Below are positions 62,237 to 64,000 of a stretch of 64,000 nt of DNA, one piece after another. The notes beneath the pieces were generated by a model. That model was not told the origin of the DNA, did no database searches, and saw only the letters and a program-made list of their open reading frames with translations. Source of the stretch: Mycolicibacterium peregrinum (lineage in GTDB: Bacteria; Actinomycetota; Actinomycetes; Mycobacteriales; Mycobacteriaceae); contig NZ_LQPP01000005.1 in NCBI RefSeq assembly GCF_002102345.1, positions 1-64,000 on the forward strand, given 5' to 3'. Numbering within the stretch: the stretch's first letter is position 1; every line of letters begins with the position of its first letter. A program made the position numbers and the translations under genes.

Positions 62237-63003
62237 CGGGTGCAGATCGCCGAGATGTAGACGGAGGAGCGTGGCGAACAGAGCTCGAGCGGCAGCATGC
62301 CCATCTGGCTAACGTCGTAGATCAAGCTTGTGCGTGGGCGCGGGAGTTCCACGTTCGGACCGGCGATGAGCTGTGGGAAGGCTCCTCGCTGGTCAGTTAT
62401 CCGTTGATTGGTTACGCAGACAGGCTGGAGCGGATCAGTACGGCCCTAAAGATGCTGTGCGCGAACGCATCGCTTTGTCCTCCTCCACCTGCGTGGGATC
62501 GCTCGACGATGCGTGCGCCCTCGCTGATAGCGGTGCCTGGGTGGAACCCGAGTTGGCGATCGGCCGACTACTCGGAAGGCGGCCAGTACGTACTCATGCT
62601 TCAGCCCACTTCGCCGCACGAGCACATCGTTACCGCGCGAGAACAGTGGCGCGCCGCAATACGCCTTGCGAGTCCGAGTGCGATCGAACGCGAGCTCGGG
62701 ATGCCGCAGCTGGTCAAATACGCTTGGGTGGCTCGATCGTATTTCGACAGAGCCCATTCGTTGGTGCATGCGGCTTTCCGTGACAGTGTGGCGGCCACGT
62801 TCGGTCGAATGTGGGCCACCTGGTCCGACGATGACGGATCCAGCCGCGCAGCCGTTCTGGTGAGCTGGATGAAGGCGCTCACTGACTACGGTTGCTCACC
62901 GGAGGAGTGTGAGGATGTACTGCGCGACATCGAGGTGGTAGATCCCCACGCTGTTGCAAATTGCAGGAACGCGCAGAGTCTTTGGAATCGTGAGATGCCT
63001 TGA
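62233..63003 (+). CDS. Last gene of the T7SS-like operon, 256 aa, unknown
   Basis: A 256-residue soluble protein; GTG at 62233 overlaps the previous stop by four bases. It is helical, with several Trp and Tyr, and contains ERELGMPQLVKYAWVARSYF and a C-terminal LTDYGCSPEECEDVLRDIEV. No signal, membrane helix or known motif is seen. Its tight coupling suggests it is a cytosolic chaperone or immunity-like partner for the 782-aa protein. This is inference from operon position. Confidence 0.68.
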   Translation: MTGADRRDVDGGAWRTELERQHAHLANVVDQACAWAREFHVRTGDELWEGSSLVSYPLIGYADRLERISTALKMLCANASLCPPPPAWDRSTMRAPSLIAVPGWNPSWRSADYSEGGQYVLMLQPTSPHEHIVTAREQWRAAIRLASPSAIERELGMPQLVKYAWVARSYFDRAHSLVHAAFRDSVAATFGRMWATWSDDDGSSRAAVLVSWMKALTDYGCSPEECEDVLRDIEVVDPHAVANCRNAQSLWNREMP

Positions 63004-63150
63004 ACGTGACCGGGGTTGACAGCAGCCAACCTGATCTGGATCTGCCGCGCACGGTGGTCGTCGTGTTGGTGCGTCTGCGGCTGCACGTTTGGTAGTGCTG
63101 ACCTGGTGAACTTGCAACGCCTCGCTGGTGTCCTTTCGAGGTGACAGAGC

Positions 63151-63477
63151 GTGGCGTCCCAGCGATCGCGAAGGCAAAAGTCATGTGAGAAAGCAGCACT
63201 GGATTCGAACTCGACCCTTAGGACGGCGATTCTGAAAATCATTACGGCGCAGAACCTGTTGCGCGAATTCGACGAAGTGCTTTCCAGTGTGGAAAGAGGA
63301 GATTCCTACGAGATTCGTGGAGAGGACGGTCGCTCCGTCGCCTTGCTGCTGCCGATTCAGGAGGAACCGCGGCACCCAACATCGCCGCGGCGAGCTGCCA
63401 ATCGCAGGCTCTTCACCGATATCGAAGCCTTGGCAGATCAGATGAAGCGAGACGCCATAAAGCATCTCGGCACCTGA
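63151..63477 (+). CDS. Phd/YefM-like antitoxin ORF, possibly with altered 5' end
   Basis: The 108-residue frame from GTG 63151 contains a Phd/YefM-type core: KIITAQNLLREFDEVLSSVE then RGDSYEIRGEDGRSVALLLP, the strand-helix pattern of type II antitoxins that bind VapC or Doc toxins. The natural start would be just before KIITAQ, but the codons there are ATT-CTG, not ATG/GTG, so the first 27 residues may come from a fused upstream segment or translation starts at a rare codon. No toxin gene follows; the next gene runs the other way. It may be an orphan antitoxin. Confidence 0.55.
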   Translation: MASQRSRRQKSCEKAALDSNSTLRTAILKIITAQNLLREFDEVLSSVERGDSYEIRGEDGRSVALLLPIQEEPRHPTSPRRAANRRLFTDIEALADQMKRDAIKHLGT

Positions 63478-63498
63478 CTGTCTGTTGGACCACAAGGC

Positions 63499-64000
63499 TC
63501 ATGACGCTTCCGCCGTGAACTCGTCGCCAGCATCGCCGACTGCGACACCGGAGTGAATTGCGGTCTCTTGTCCTTCGTCCAAAGCCGCATTTACCCCGAC
63601 CTGCGTTAGCGAGGAACGCGAGGGTTGCGAGGCTCGATGGGCCACTACATCTTTGTGCGGCGGATAGATGGTCCACCGCAGAACGTTCCGATGGTTCCGG
63701 GCGCCGTCGTCCTCGATAGCCCATCCCAGGTTCCGCAGTGCCGGTGCGTGCCTCCGCAGGAGGCCTGTCACGTCGCGGCCGTTCTTCGGCCATTCCTTCG
63801 GGCGTCGCCAATGGTCGCCGACTGGGGTAAGCATCGCCAGCAAATCGCCGCCAGATCGACTGACAATTGGCTCCTGTGTGCGGGTGCGGAGCTGTTCGAT
63901 GAACGGGTCGACGGACAGGCTGTCCTCGGAGAGCTGATCCGCACGTGACATGTAGCGGTGTAAGCCATCTGTCGCGAACACCTCGTCCACGGCCGCCAGT
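63499..64000 (-). CDS. DUF3631-like plasmid/phage helicase or replication protein (partial, N-terminus outside window)
   Basis: The frame is open through the right window edge (AAVDEVFATDGLHRYM upstream of residue 1 in view), so only the C-terminal about 167 residues are present. SGGDLLAMLTPVGDHWRRP, then RDVTGLLRRHAPALRNLGWA, then NVLRWTIYPP resembles the winged-helix C-terminus of DUF3631/RepA-like replication proteins found on plasmids, phages and integrative elements. This supports a mobile origin for the right part of the window. A conventional start inside the window (GTG at 63990) would cut off most of the domain. Confidence 0.6.
   Translation of the reverse strand, partial: LAAVDEVFATDGLHRYMSRADQLSEDSLSVDPFIEQLRTRTQEPIVSRSGGDLLAMLTPVGDHWRRPKEWPKNGRDVTGLLRRHAPALRNLGWAIEDDGARNHRNVLRWTIYPPHKDVVAHRASQPSRSSLTQVGVNAALDEGQETAIHSGVAVGDAGDEFTAEAS

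Noticed and set aside
63188..63222. tRNA-like T-arm (GGATTCGAACTC) suggesting another attachment site
   Set aside because: The flanking bases do not form a T stem or acceptor, so it is not a tRNA end.
1..64000. CRISPR arrays and classical IS elements
   Set aside because: No regularly spaced repeats, cas genes or DDE transposases with terminal repeats were seen; the only mobile enzyme is the tyrosine recombinase module.

Overview
The window is high-GC actinobacterial DNA, and the gene content points to a mycobacterium, most likely a fast-growing (Mycolicibacterium-type) species. ESX/type VII accessory genes, MmpL, a KstR-like TetR, F420-type LLM and PaaI families all occur. One block (5.3-24.8 kb) keeps, as I recall it, the order and strands of M. 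tuberculosis Rv3699-glpK(Rv3696c)-Rv3695-Rv3694c-Rv3693-moxR2-Rv3691-Rv3690-Rv3689-Rv3688c, with about 9 kb of extra genes between glpK and the RDD gene.

Layout. 1-5.3 kb: an orphan ESX accessory locus. Two candidate secreted proteins (EspA-like, EspC-like) and two small YbaB-like proteins run left; eccA and a MinD-like ATPase run right. No EccB/C/D/E is present. 5.3-28.6 kb: chromosomal core. It holds a methyltransferase, glpK, two PadR regulators, a carotenoid oxygenase, an antiporter, an AraC regulator, an MFS pump whose TetR regulator carries an in-frame stop, the RDD/SpoIIM pair, the DUF58-MoxR operon, SIMPL, YqeY, TesB, SRPBCC and a Ser/Thr kinase.

At 28.67 kb the 3' half of a tRNA-Pro(CGG) gene ends abruptly in the anticodon loop, next to the tRNA's terminator. 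I read this as one end of a large integrated island; its other end was not found in the window. The island is mosaic. 29.3-32.4 kb is a lower-GC cassette with an unrecognised 680-aa protein carrying a papain-like Cys/His/Asp signature, a 220-aa membrane protein and two tiny overlapping ORFs. 32.4-39.6 kb is a restriction-type block: a GIY-YIG/SF2 helicase, an Eco57I-like methylase and a partial methylase in one operon, divergent from a GmrSD-like (DUF262-DUF1524) protein with an added MGMT-like DNA-binding tail. 39.7-41.1 kb is a lipoprotein. 41.5-53.7 kb is a lipid/xenobiotic region (MmpL, four TetR regulators, P450, LLM oxidoreductase, hotdog thioesterases, a hydrolase), tied together by a 16-bp palindromic motif found at three promoters. 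54.1-57.0 kb is a compact recombination module: tyrosine recombinase, HTH protein and a zinc-ribbon degenerate recombinase, overlapping and preceded by a palindrome. 57.4-64 kb carries a zinc-finger protein, a four-gene operon that looks like a type VII secretion substrate set, a Phd-like antitoxin ORF and the C-terminal end of a DUF3631-like replication/helicase protein.

Most promising for novelty are the papain-like/membrane cassette, the GIY-YIG helicase with split methylases beside the GmrSD-MGMT fusion, and the three-gene recombinase module. All functional calls come from reading motifs by eye; no search was run.
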